NCBI GenBank assembly: GCA_025266875.1
Contig: JALLLT010000025.1
Span: 372,001-436,000, forward strand
Direction of reading: 5' to 3'
Source of the DNA: Fennellomyces sp. T-0311
Lineage: Eukaryota > Mucoromycota > Mucoromycetes > Mucorales > Lichtheimiaceae
Length of the DNA: 64,000 nucleotides
Each line of letters opens with the position of its first letter. Positions within the stretch are counted from its first letter, which is position 1. The translations under genes were made by a program, and so were the position numbers. The notes under the pieces were generated by a model. That model was given only the letters and a program-made list of their open reading frames with translations. It ran no database searches and was not told the DNA's origin. This document shows positions 1 to 11,685 of the stretch, in pieces.

Positions 1-341
1 AGCGCCATATAATAATAGTAGTTTAAAAAAGTTTCGATTGCGAGGCTTTGCTAAACCCTATACAGACATAACGTCATTCACCATGGTAAGTTACTTTATG
101 TGGTAGTATTCCGAAGACACGTATCGATCAATGGCCCCGGTTTCTAGGTTATTACTCGTGCTCCATATTATCGGATAAATAATGCTGGAAAAGGTGGTTG
201 CTCGTATCGTTATCATAATCCAATTTCTCAGCTGCAGGAATATGCGAGCCTCATGTAAAATACACTTGTGACTAGAGCTTTTTGGATAAATTAAAAAAAA
301 GCACTTGCTACCAGCCAAAATACTTTTTTGCTTTTTCTCTG

Positions 342-1496
342 TTAAGAATCATAACGGTATGGTGTTGAAGGAGGAATTGAATAGGGTTGGCCCTGTGCAT
401 GAGCCATAAGCCCAAGCCGATCTGACTGTGAGTACTCGGGGTGGCAGTACATATCTACATTCGGTAGTGTAGGCTGAGGGAGCTTTTCCCGATCCTTGGC
501 AAAGCGTTTCCGAGCCTGTCTCCTAAGCAACTCTGCGATTCTAAACAAGTATTTTCAGTAATGCTGAATAATAGATTAGTCATCTTCCTCTAATACCTCT
601 TGTCCACTTTGTGACAGCAATACTCTTTGAGGTTCCCTTGGATATGACATAATAATGGGATATAAAGGATTGCAGCAATGCATACCAGAATGAACGAAAT
701 GGAAAATATTAGGATAGAAAATGCCATGGTCCCTGTCATAATTTGTTGCGCGATATCCTTGCCAAGCGCTTGGTTATCAAGCCTGACCGTGCCCTGTTCT
801 ATCTGGATCCAGCGGGGAACTAGGGCAGCCAGCGTTACTATATTGATGACTTGACGTGGCGCCTCTGCCAGTAGCAGTCGCTTCCATCCTTTCAGGGTGA
901 AAAACACGAAAAACGGAACTGGATCGAGCTGCTGATCGATTTTCCGAAACAAGCAGTAGTATTTGTAATTTCTGACGGAATAATAGCGGCTGGCGATGAT
1001 TGAGGTGAATGCATAGGAAATGTCTTTGGAAGCAATGATCTTGCGTGCTTTGAACATATCCCAACCGAGTAACAAGTATGAGACAATAATAGAGGCCAAA
1101 AAAATCCATTTGGAGGCTTCAGTGGGAATGACTGGCTTGGCATATAGCTGATTATCTAGCGCTAAGAGGGAAACTAAAATTACATGCATATGAGTACAAT
1201 AGCGTCGGATTTTTTTTAGAAAAAAAAAAGACTTTACTTGCAGTCCATAAATCGGCCAAGTACACTGCCGATGATTTGATAATGAGGATATAGACCCAGA
1301 GATAGCCAATACGTGCGAAACATGACCGACTATAGAATTCGTCTAAGTCCACAAAATCGAACTTGTGGTCTCGAACGACTTCTCGTTTCCATTTCGGGCC
1401 ATTTTGGTCACAGCAACACCAGCTCTGAAAGCAGAAGGAAAAATTGATCTCGTTAGTCCCTGAATTGCGAATCCACTGATCCCATTCACTTGCCAT
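342..1496 (-). CDS. KCH-family potassium channel/transporter
   Basis: Three exons, complement(342..540, 597..1173, 1238..1496), give 344 aa. The family (fungal Kch1/Prm6, low-affinity K+ influx at the plasma membrane) is recognised from the block HKFDFVDLDEF, then DISYAFTSIIASRYYSVRNYKYYCLF, seen here in pieces around residues 150-175, and the diagnostic FFVFFTLKGWKRLLLAEAPRQVIN. Hydrophobic segments lie near residues 60-80, 105-125 and two more flank the APRQVIN block. The C-terminal exon is short and basic (ELLRRQARKRFAKD). The first intron joins LWTA to ISLLALDNQ in phase 1; the second is phase 2. The ATG at 1496 is the first in frame; a further intron inside the first exon (an acceptor-like ctttcag near 1427) cannot be excluded, so the N-terminus is uncertain. 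Role as K+ transporter is from the family, not shown here. Confidence 0.85.
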
Positions 1497-1564
1497 GAGG
1501 AAATGGAGGAGTGTAGTCTGGTCAAAGGACGGTTGCGTAGGAGATAAAGGGGAAGGGGATGTTC

Positions 1565-2239
1565 GTTTTTTAACTTCTTTTGGATGAATGTATGTCAAGG
1601 AGAGAAAAAAATGCGCAATTGACGCCCACAAAACAAGGAGCTTATAGCGATAGACAGTCTGGAAAACAAACAGTCGGTTTCAGATCTCCTTTCTTTTTAT
1701 ACCGCAACTGTAAAAGACCGACTTTTCAAGTCGCCTTGCCAAATGCGTCAATGACACAATGCTAATTCAACACGGACCCGGTGGCTGATGCTCCAAAAGA
1801 ATCCAGAGAATCTGATCATACCAACCCAGTTTCTGAATGATCCGCCAATAGCTTGTGAATCGGTACATACACAGCAACTCAGTACATTGTGCCAAGCTTA
1901 TAGGCATGACTTGCGAGAAAAGTACCATCATTGCTGACATTCTTTCGATAGCTCTTCTGACCAACCCACTTTTTTCTTGATGCTTGGGTAAATCGATTTA
2001 TCTGTGGAGTACATACTTTCACAGCTACGCTTCAGACCTTTTACCTCGCTTTATAAAGTTAAATTAAGTATTAAACGATTTGAAATCTAGCAATCGAACG
2101 AGCTCCATCTAAGGGTATGCTATTATGTCAAACACTACATACATATTGCCATACAAATCAGAGAGTCTACTGTTCGCTGTATGTTATTTTTTATGTATAA
2201 CAAATATAAATACAAGTCAAGGAGCATGGGTTTTAAGAT
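1565..2239. other. Intergenic, no supported gene
   Basis: Upstream of the KCH-type gene. It holds only short chance reading frames on both strands without recognisable motifs. The KCH promoter should lie in its left part (the gene reads leftwards). Confidence 0.5.
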
Positions 2240-4160
2240 CTGGCCGACAACCACCAAATATCTGTGCACCTTAGTATAGGCGGTTACCGCTACAACACCG
2301 TATTACTGCACATGAGGTACCGTTATATTCGGGTGCGAATTCATTTGGTATATGTTCAGCACCATCCTTAATATCTCCTACTAGATGGCTTCTTAAATAT
2401 TCGATAGTTTCTAAAGCTTCATCGCGTATTGCATTCTTGTCGTCCTCAGAGTCACGGCCGTCGTTACCCGTACCACCATTAAGCTAGCGTACAATCTCAG
2501 GACTTTCAATTCGACGTATGAACGGCTGACTATAGTAAGAAGGTAGTGTATGTCCAATATGGAGCAATGGAGTATTTTCACGATTAAGTGTATTTGGAGC
2601 TAGGCTTTCTCGACCTGAGCGATATTTTGGGCAGTACATACACCCGTGCATTAACCATGTGGAAGTACGAGAACCAGCGTTGGGAAAGAATGGTTGAACG
2701 ATAGTGTTCTTGTCCGATATAGTTTACATGCAGTAACATAGATCCAAATGAATAAGCTCTGGGATCGCTGGCCAACATGTTCAAGTACGGAATTGGATGT
2801 GAGGACCGCCCAGACCAATTCTAATGGCTTCAGCAGATATTTGATTCTTTCAGTGCCTCCATCGCTATAGTAAATGTTACTACGAGCAACTTACATTCTC
2901 TACAGTGTCGGACAATATAGCAGTATGATGTCAAGGTGGAGTTCTTACAAATTGTTACGAACTAAACCGATCACCCCAAGATCTGATCCGCTATCCAATT
3001 CGAGCTCTTGCAGTTGAGAACAGTGGTTGAGGTAATGGAAATCGTTGGGGAGTTATCTATAGATAGTTGCATGATCCTGGTGGTACCCTCGCCCTTGACC
3101 CATCCGGAGACGGAAGGCATGGGTTTGTCTAGCAGTATCACGTTTTATATACCCTCGACCAGTCGTGGCCATGTAGTGGTATGTTGACTGGCAAGCGGGC
3201 CTACAACCAATTCTTCCTGTTGTGGAAAGTAATTTCGAAATGCGGCTGTTGGGGCAAGCTCGAGAAGTTTGCGGAGCGGTTTAGATGGGATTGAAACTAT
3301 ATTCTCTCCATCCGATATTTAAACGTTTTGATGTAAGGTACTTGCTCGAGATATATATAAACCATAAACCTTCGAGATCGGTCCACGCGGAATAGGTGGT
3401 GATTGCAAACTCTCCATTGTTGTGGCTGGTTTCACGTTCTTGGTAGCAGACAAAAGAACCTTATTGTCATGGATGCTCCTGATCCTGTTTTTAAATAACC
3501 ACAATTGCTTGAGTCTTGGGGTTGCTTCGTGGATAAGTTCCATGCAAGCGGTCGCTATAAGTTCGAAATTACGATCGACGGTCCGCGATTCGAGCTATGG
3601 CAAGTACTGTAATACAAGAATCAAAACAGTAGATGCGAGGCTGTCTGTTACTTCACGACGGAGTGGTGGTAGTTGTAATGTTCTTAAAGTCAATGGTCGT
3701 ATACTGAATGGATGAAAGTACTGAAATAACGAAAACGGTGACTTGAATACGCGTGTCTATAGATTGGTTTTCAATGCCTTCTTTTCCTCGCTCCAGTCAA
3801 AGCGGAATGGGCTATCGTTTGGACAGAACTCACTGAGTTGTTCCATACAGTTCATGGTCGAGAATCCGCCGTGGATATGTAATGCGCGGACTTGAAGACC
3901 AATATCTAACATGAGTGTCATTCCTTTGTGCTTTCTCCATGGATTGGTCGATCGTACTGCAAAAAATATCAAAGCTTTTACAGTTCAATAGATTCATTGT
4001 CCGGGAAAATAGAGGAGTGAGGGCTAAATTCCATAAAACATGTGCGCGTTGTCCCAAATCATCATCCAGAAGCTGGGCAATGAGTAGAATAATGTTGGGT
4101 GGTAGATCCGCGCAGCTTTTTTTGAATGTAGTGTGGCATGGTAGCGCATAACTGTACCTG
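2240..4160 (-). pseudogene. Decayed F-box/LRR gene
   Basis: Reading leftwards, a good F-box-like start is visible near 4040-4160 (DLPPNIILLIAQLLDDD... followed by ALTPLFSR). After it come leucine-rich-repeat-like pieces in changing frames: VRALHIHGGFSTMNC..LSEFCPN near 3800-3910, a stretch rich in Leu near 3320-3680, LNHCSQLQELELDSGSDLG near 2960-3040, and further fragments down to about 2250. Stops and frame changes interrupt the pieces and no set of introns restores one frame, so I read it as a pseudogene. F-box/LRR proteins are substrate receptors of SCF ubiquitin ligases and form large, fast-turnover families in Mucorales; an intact member lies at 9535-11685. Confidence 0.65.
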
Positions 4161-5864
4161 GAATCGTGCGTGCTTTTTAACTTGGCTGTGCAACTATTGT
4201 CCACTTTTAGTAAGATCAAATACTGCGCCACTGTCATCATCGCAGCTGCCAACAAAGTATACACTGCATTTGTTTGTCTTGTCAATCAGAGTATCAATTT
4301 CATCTCCAATGCCCTTAAAGGGGATTCCTTTCGCTTGCTTCAGAAACAATCTATTTTATGTTGCATCCAGGAAGTTAAGGTTACACTAGCCCATGGAACT
4401 GTCTGGAAGACATCGGTAAGACGGGGTGTAGCAAAAAAGATATTGGATGATGCTCCAAACTTAGAAGACATTCATCAGTAGCATATATATTATCCAATAA
4501 ACAAAATGTGGCTGGAAGAACTCGTGGGTGATATATTAGGAGTCTATCAAAACCGGCAAAAAAGGATAAATGTGTACAAGCATCCGATGGGTGACAAAAG
4601 CACCACAAACAATATACAGCTGACATACAAATGCTTTACAGAAATTCAATGTTCAGAGCCATTTTATTATGTTTCCTCAGCAGATGTAGAATGACGAAGG
4701 GAAATATATTATGTTGGAAAATCGAAGGGAGCAGTATTACGTATGATCCCTATGAAGAAGGGAATATACAGAATCTGTGTTGGATTGGCCTACTGTGCAA
4801 CGCAATAGACAACTGGCTAATAGCCAATGTTACATTTGAAGGCTCAATCATCATTACAATTATTACCGGTGCTACAAAAAATAGAAAATACAATCACTTT
4901 ATCGTCCCCTATCCCTTCAACAACGTACTATATAACATATCGCAGTAGGCCCAACTTGAATACGCAGATAATGGGGATCAGTAAAGCATTTCCAATTGCA
5001 AATACTAAACCGCCAGCATGTTTTTCGCGTCAAGCCAATAAACATAAATTAATGCGATGGCTCCGCACATACGGCGAGATACTCGACTATGCTATCTTTA
5101 CATTAGGTTCTTCAATAATGACATCTTATCGCCGTTCACAATAGGTATGTAAATCACAGATGCTTGGACAAAAAAAGTGGTGATCTGCGTACGGTATTAC
5201 TTTCATTTAGAAACCGTGTCCTTTTAGACAATAGTGTTGACTTGTAGGGATATGTTTTTATCGAGGAAATTGAACTTTCGAGAAATAGAATGCGGTTTGT
5301 TGTGCGACCTATATGCGAAAGAAATCGTTTAAATCGATATACCGAAAAAAAACAAAATTATAAATGTTGCACAAACAATGCCTATTCGGAGCCGTTGCAA
5401 TTTGTTCTGGAACAACGAAAGTGGACATATGAAAGACCCGATTCGTTACCGCCTCCAATTCGGGTTTCCTTTGAAACCAGTGGTCGTATATGGAACTTGT
5501 TGCAAAATGTGCTATTATGCCATGCAATAAGAGGCTGAAATTTTACTAAACTACCTGACTCTGTATCCAAGATCATGAATAACAGATTTCAAACGCGATT
5601 AAGTGTAGGTTGGCGCGATGTAGAGCGAAGGTATGGAAATAGTGCTTAAACAGAAAAGGTAATTGTATCCTACAGGTAGCGTCATCCCTAACTTTGGTTC
5701 ATACCATTATAAAGATTTTACGTGCTAACCGCATTAGCATTGGTGCACGAGTTTATTATTGTGCGTCCTGGTATTCTGCAACATTTAAACGGGTATATAC
5801 GACAAAGACAAGGAAGATTTTGATTGGGTAAGTTTCTTCAGGCACAGCGCAACCTGTTCGTTGT
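4161..5864. other. Intergenic, no supported gene
   Basis: Several reading frames of 60-105 codons occur on both strands (for example 4631-4948 and 4827-5144 on the plus strand), but they overlap each other in different frames and show no family motif, signal peptide or consistent splice structure. Nothing supportable seen. Confidence 0.5.
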
Positions 5865-6417
5865 TTATTTCGGGGGAAGAACATTGGCTTTGAAATAAGC
5901 ATTGTTGTTTCCTACAATGTTGCCAGCAGGGGCGTATGAGCAAGTGTACATCTTCGCGCCATTGCTGCAGGTCTTGATACCACAGCCAACCTCAGTGGTA
6001 GATTTCCAGACCATAGCAGTGAAGTGACCAGTGGCGCTAGAGAAACCGGGCTTATTGTAGTTGTACTGTTTCTCCTCGTTGTACCAGGCGGCGATAGCAG
6101 CAGGGAAGTTGGAGTATCCCCAAGCAAGATTCTCACCATAAGGACCCTATTAATTTATTCAGAATCACAAATTCGATTGCATGCGATTGAAAGGGCTTTT
6201 GTTTGCTTACGCCAGTGTGCTTGAAGTTGCACTGGTTGGACCAGCTCTGCGCATACTTCTCGAGCTTGGTGCTCCACTTGAGTGCAGGAACGCCATGCTT
6301 AGCTCGGTATTCGTTGTGGACCTTCAACGCACTTTGGGCGGTGGCCGACGAAATAGCCGAAGCGACTTGAATCAAACCCAAAACAAGGATTGTCAAAAAG
6401 AATGGAATGGGGCGCAT
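5865..6417 (-). CDS. Secreted CAP (SCP/PR-1) protein
   Basis: Two exons, complement(5865..6146, 6211..6417), 162 aa. The N-terminus is a signal peptide (FFLTILVLGLIQVASA, cleavage near residue 21). The CAP domain follows: ALKVHNEYRAKHGVPALKWSTKLEKYAQSW near residues 30-57, HTGGPYGENLAWGY across the splice junction, then GHFTAMVWKSTTEVGCG with the CAP His and the conserved Trp, and YTCSYAPAGN near the C-terminus. Cysteines NQC, CGIKTC and YTC are placed as in other CAP proteins. The 64-nt phase-0 intron sits between HTG and GPYGEN. Fungal CAP proteins bind sterols or lipids outside the cell; the exact ligand here is unknown. The whole protein is essentially one CAP domain with no tail. Confidence 0.93.
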
Positions 6418-6477
6418 GAGAAAAAAAAGTAAGGAAGAGGGCGAGGTAAAGCTCTATCTGGCTTTGCAACTATGCCT

Positions 6478-6487
6478 CTTATATAAA
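6478..6487 (-). promoter_or_regulatory. TATA-like box of the CAP gene
   Basis: On the minus strand the sequence TTTATATAAG lies about 60 bp upstream of the CAP-protein ATG at 6417, a usual TATA distance when the 5-prime leader is short. Confidence 0.45.
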
Positions 6488-6569
6488 CTTTTTTTAAATG
6501 TCAATTTGATAGACGTCGTGCAAAACATTAAATGCCTTAAATTGAGATACATGTAGCGTCGTACAGCAT

Positions 6570-7211
6570 TTATTCCGTCTTTCCCTTCTTTCCCCTGATC
6601 TGTGCTCGCTTCATTTCCACCAAAAGTCCTGCTGCGGCTTTGAGAATCAACATCTAATGTACACGAACATGAGTATATCAAGCTCCAGCGAATAACGTTC
6701 GACCTTACCAATGTGATAAAGCAATTGAATACCAGCGGAAGCGCGTAGACTGAAACGATGAACAAGCCCGACTCGTCAAAGTAATCCGCCGACGCAAACT
6801 TTTCCCAGTGCGTTTTACCGAGATTGTTCAGTGGCTGTGCCAACGCTGCCATGCCAACTGTAAATGTTGTCGTTATATTACTATTCTATTGTTCCCGCTC
6901 CTGAGGATGATCCACGTACGTAGTATGAAAAAGTATATCGATAGAGCAGTGGAACGTTTCCGTAAACAGATCGTCGTCAGAAAACAGAGCACATGGAATC
7001 CGATCAGTCCGCGTATCCAGGTTTGTGACCAGTCTATCTTGGGGGAACTGTGTCAGCTAATATTTAAACCGGTTCTGGATGGCTCGCTTACAGCATCCAG
7101 AAATTGGTATGTTCGCTCCATGTACCGATCAATCGGTGAGCTTTGTGCTGTTTGTTTGGAATGCAAAGTGCTCAAGATGTGTTGGATGAAATCTTGTTGC
7201 GTGTCAGCCAT
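6570..7211 (-). CDS. TMEM18-like membrane protein
   Basis: Four exons, complement(6570..6653, 6709..6857, 6920..7037, 7092..7211), 156 aa. The order of motifs follows TMEM18: IDWSQTWIRGLIGFHVLC (residues about 41-58; animal proteins have TDWTEPWL.GL..FHALC), a second hydrophobic helix, then NNLGKTHWEKFASADYFDESGLFI and a third helix, then a basic tail with VEMKRAQIRGKKGK. TMEM18 is a nuclear-envelope membrane protein of about 140 aa in animals. Splice phases are consistent throughout; the acceptor of the first intron (cccaag) is not the strongest nearby AG, and the start could be at 7283 instead of 7211. The function in fungi is unknown. Confidence 0.82.
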
Positions 7212-7332
7212 TGTGTTGTGCAATCGACAGCCGCTACTCTGGTTCTGCTGGCTGCGAACAATCCACTTTACAGAATTAGCCAATCAATAAGCGCCTATCC
7301 AAATTGGTGCTTTTTATTAATGTCCTGGGTGG

Positions 7333-7602
7333 CTATTCCTTGGGTCCGGGCAAACGTTGTTTCATGGAGCGGACATAGCCTTTCGCTTTGTTGGCTTTTA
7401 ACTTTTGTTGTAGACAAGCGCAGCTTACTTGCTTTTGCTTTTCTTCGAGAAGCATCCTGCTGCAGCGCCATGTCGCTCCACGGATAGCTCTCCCATTCGC
7501 CAGGGCCAGGACCCCAGCCATGCGGTGTGACTTGAAATGCAAATCATATCCAATAATCGTAGACCACATCGAAAACAGCTTGTTGTCTTTAAAAGTAGCC
7601 AT
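7333..7602 (-). CDS. Possible small gene, unresolved structure
   Basis: One frame stays open from an ATG at 7602 to a stop at 7333. A second, offset frame encodes a Gly/Pro/Trp-rich stretch (HGWGPGPGEWESYPWSD, around 7470-7520) that looks at least as protein-like, and both could lead into the basic end SMKQRLPGPKE. I could not find introns of normal length that join these frames convincingly. It reads away from DNAJC3, whose ATG is at 7643, and the open frame even extends over that start codon. No family recognised; it may be a real short gene with a small intron, or chance coding. Confidence 0.3.
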   Translation of the reverse strand: MATFKDNKLFSMWSTIIGYDLHFKSHRMAGVLALANGRAIRGATWRCSRMLLEEKQKQVSCACLQQKLKANKAKGYVRSMKQRLPGPKE

Positions 7603-7642
7603 TTCTGGCAGGAACCTGGGCTTCAACACTTTCCTTTTCACC

Positions 7643-9457
7643 ATGCTGCACCATCGCTACCTCATCGCATGCGTGCTGCCGCTTTTATTCCCCGTCTCCG
7701 TTCTCGCCGACAAATCGACGCAGCAGCACCTGTCTGAGGGTAACCAGTTCCTCATTTCAGGGCAGTTCAACGACGCCTTGATAAGCTTCGACGCCGCTAT
7801 CCGTAAGTTTGTGTTTGTTGACCAGGCAGGATCCGTAAACACTTACACACCCAAGCACAGAGCAGGATCCGGACAATTACCTGTCATACTACAAACGAGC
7901 AACGGCGTATCTGTCTTTGGGCCGCAATAATGCAGCTGCAGACGACTTTTCGAAAATTCTTGATCTGAAGCCGGATTTTGACCAGGCCTTGATGCAGCGC
8001 GCACGGATCTATGCAAAGGAAGGCGACTTTGCATTGGCAAAGGCCGACCTGCAGAAATACTTGAAGACTCACCCCACCGATGAGGAAGCAAAGTTGCTGG
8101 TGAGTTACACAAAGACGCACCCTTTCATTGTTTTGCTCAACCCAGCGATTGCCAGCTCCAATCCGTCATCAATGCCGATTCAACGTTGCAGGCAGCAGAA
8201 AAGGCGTACAGCAAGGAGAAATACGATGAGTGTATCCAACACGCATCCGACGTGATCACCACCGCGCCGCAGTTGACTCGCTTACGTCTGCTGCGGGCCA
8301 ATTGCCATATCGCCAAGGGTGAGATTGAGGAAGCTGCTGGTGATTTGACGTGAGTCTACCACATACTCCTTTGTTTCGCTAGACTGAAAGCTAACATGGA
8401 CTGTCCCAGGCGCGCCGCGTATTTGAACCCGTCGGATCCAGACATACTGGTCCGCCTGGCCAAGATCAACTTCTTCGCGCTCTACGAATCGCAAGGTGCA
8501 TTATCACAACTGAAGCAGTGTCTTCACTACGACCCCGAACAAAAGCAATGCAAGAAGCTGTTCCGACAAATCAAAAAGCTAGACAAGAACATCAACAAGG
8601 CCCAAGAAGACTTTGACGCAAAGCGCTTTGCCAGCGCATCCAACAAAATCATCGGCACATCCTCAACGCCTGGTGTCATTTCCGAACTCGACGAACCCTA
8701 CAACTCCCTCGCTGAAGAACTCCACACAACCCAATTACCAAAGCGATTGCACATCAAATGCTACGAATTGGCATGCAAAATATCCGCCGAAAACAAACGA
8801 GACCAGGCTGACAAGTGGTGCTCAGCGACACTCGAGCTTGAGGAGGACAACTTGGAGGCGCTGATCAACATGGGCGAAGTCAAGTTAAAACAGAATGAGT
8901 TTGAGGAGGCTGTACGGATTTTGGACAAGGCAAACGACGTCAGCGGGGGCCAGAACAATCGGGTACGACATATGCTTCAGCGCGCACAGCAAATGTTACG
9001 GCAGAGCAAGCGAAGGGATTATTACAAGATCTTGGAGGTCTCGCGCGATGCAGACACCCGGGAAATCAAGAAGGCTTACAGAAAGAAGGCGCACGAATGG
9101 CACCCTGACAAGTACTCCGGCGACCTGCCAAAGGAGGAGGTGGAGAAGAAGATGGCCGACATCAACCAGGCTTACGAAGTATTGAGCGATGATGGTACGT
9201 TTTTTCTATATTTTAATGTTGACCGTATTTCTAATATGTGGGTTCCATCAGAAATGCGTCAACAATACGACAACGGCTTCGATCCATACGATCCTGAGAG
9301 CAGTCAAGGTGGAGGCGGTGGTCACCCATTCCACCAACAACGCGGAGGTAACCCGTTCGCGCACTTCCAAGGAGGATTTCCCTTTGGTGGTGGCGGTTTC
9401 CCTGGTGGCGGTAGTGGCGGCGGCGGCGGCCCCTTCACGTTTAAAATGCAGTTTTAG
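7643..9457 (+). CDS. DNAJC3: ER co-chaperone DNAJC3/P58IPK-like (TPR + J domain)
   Basis: Five exons, join(7643..7802, 7861..8099, 8156..8349, 8410..9194, 9252..9457), 527 aa. A signal peptide ([16 protein letters not shown]) is followed by TPR units: [82 protein letters not shown] and others up to about residue 390. A J domain follows ([32 protein letters not shown], with the HPD motif), and a Gly/Phe-rich tail ends in FTFKMQF. This is the layout of animal DNAJC3, a lumenal partner of BiP that limits the unfolded-protein response. No KDEL-type signal is present at the C-terminus, as in animal DNAJC3. All four introns are 56-60 nt. Confidence 0.95.
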
Positions 9458-9534
9458 AGCAAACACTTCTCATAATACCCTCCCTGTAAATTCGCTATTT
9501 AATGACTTTTTTTTTGCATAACTTTGCTGTGCCA

Positions 9535-11685
9535 TCAAACATCATAATTCCGTTGCAGTGGGAAGCGCTTCTCTACAATGTTGGCCATTTCCGTGGAAAC
9601 CTCGTCGCATAGGTGCACGCGAAGAAATTTCAGTTTGCTACCTAGATCCTCCATCAAATGTTGGATGCCAGTATCTGTGACGTTGTTACACATTTCCAAC
9701 TTTATCTTGTTGATATGCGTGAGCTTGCCAAGCCAATCCAAGCCTGAATCCGTAAGGCTGTCCATCAAAGCCAACGTTAAGCATTCCAAGGTGTTGTGCT
9801 TCATTTTCCAGAGAAATGCATCCATGCCTTGGCCGGTTAGCGATCGACAGAAGCCAAGTTTCAGCTCTTGAAGCCTGCAAATGTTGGCCAGCAATAGAAT
9901 ACTTGTATCCGTGACGACTCGTTCGAGACCAGAGAATTCAATTTTTCGTAACGATGATGAAGCCGATACTGCGTTCAGGAACTCCATCAGCCCCGATTCT
10001 GTCATACGATTGCAGTTGCCAGATAAAGAGAGGTGTCGTAAATCTGATAACGTCAGCAGACTTTCAAATACGTCGTTGGATGCAAATTGGACAATGTTCA
10101 CAGTTTGGAGTGCCGGACATTGGCGAATTATAGATGGAAGGACGTGTGTATGATGGTCGATCGAAAACTCCAGTGCTCGTAGTCGACTACTGGCGAAATC
10201 TACCAATGGATCCCACCACGTGGTGTGTTGACGTCCGTATTGACGGTCATCAATGAGGCAAAGCTCTTCGAGGGTTTCTTTACTCTCGCTGAGTATGGGC
10301 ATCACGTTTCGTGCCGTCATGTTCCCGTATCCCGTCATCGAGAACAATCGGAGCTGTAAGCCATCGCCTTGTTCCGTCCGTGGGATTGAGTTCCAATGAT
10401 TGGAATTTGGATTCACAATGGAATTGCATCGCAAATATTCAAGGTGTTGACAGCGCCGTTGAATGATGTCTAAAGCACTGGGATCACATGGCTTTACATC
10501 CAAATACTGTAACTGTTCACATCGAGAGAGGATGGCTCCGAGTTCGGCGTTTTCGATGATGTACTTCTGTGAACAATTCAGTCGCAAATGTGTCAACGCG
10601 CACGGGGCAAGGGGATGGATGTCGTTCCCAAAAAGGCCGTTAGCGTCACTCGTATAATAAATAAGGTGCGTAAGCCTTGGACAGGCGGAAAGAACCGACA
10701 TGAGTGAAGGTCCTTCGTCGTCCCACTCAAAGAAAAGATGAAGCTCCATCAGCGTACTTTGGGCTTGCCGGAACGCATCCAAAAATTGACTTGGCAAGGG
10801 TAGATCAAAATCAGTCTGTCTAAACGCTTCAATAATGTGTCATTCCATATAATTACACTTTCTTAATGAACTTACAGAGCATTTCTAGTTGCGGAATCTG
10901 TCCATCAATAATCCAATCCAAGCATTTGCTTCCGTCAGAACTATCACTAAATCGTAGCTGAAGTCTCCGCACATGTGGCAAAACCAATTCGAGGGCCGGT
11001 ATATCATCTTCGTGCTCAACAATGACTTGATGCCAGACAATAGAACAATCGGCTATTCTGTCGCGCCATAGATGTGAAACGTTGAGGCAGTTTACAAGAT
11101 CTGCTGGCTCCAGCAAGCATAGCAAGTGCTCCAAGATTTCAAATGGTAACCTGACGACAAAATCGACAGCTTGTAAATACCGTAATCGATCTAATAGTAT
11201 ATCTCTCGCCACGAGCGCGGTATTGGCTATGCCGTCATTATATGATTGAATCGCACAGTCCACATTGCCTTGCATTTCGTATATTTGGCCGATGTAAAGG
11301 TAGCCAATTGCTGAAGTAGGAAAAGTGTCCACCAGGCGATTTGCGATATGCAACTTTTCAGCGCTGCTCAAAGTACAAAAGTCGTCCATCAAGGATCGTG
11401 CTGCAGCTACTGTTGCTGAGGTATCGCTAATATCGAGTGTCCTTATCTTTTCAATGTATGCTTGAATAACCTCTGACTCCAACGCGTTGTCATGGTGATA
11501 AGAGGCATCTGTGATATACGCAATCCATTAGCTACAATTAAACAAGTGCATTCATTGTAACAACCTTTTTTTGAGGAGTAACATAATGTTTCTCTCTCTT
11601 CAATGGATGGCCATAATGTAATCTTTGGCCCATTTTCTTTGCTTGAAGAATTTCCAAGTTTGTTAAAAGATGGCGTACGATTCAT
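9535..11685 (-). CDS. F-box/LRR protein with TPR-like leader
   Basis: Three exons, complement(9535..10826, 10876..11508, 11565..11685), 681 aa. A Ser-rich start leads to a helical TPR-like segment (AIGYLYIGQIYEMQGNVDCAIQSYNDGIA, near residues 115-145), then the F-box (VRLPFEILEHLLCLLEPADLVNCLNVSHLWRDRI, near 170-205), then at least ten LRR-like units (CPRLTHLIYY, CEQLQYLDVK, CPALQTVNIV, LRHLSLSGNCNRMTESGLMEFL, LQELKLGFCRSLTGQG, INKIKLEMCNNVTDTGIQHL). This TPR/F-box/LRR order is usual in Mucorales and suggests a substrate receptor of an SCF ubiquitin ligase; the substrate is unknown. The first intron (donor gttgtt) is weak but is needed because the main frame has no ATG of its own; the second joins LEML to SFRQTDF in phase 1. 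Confidence 0.88.
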
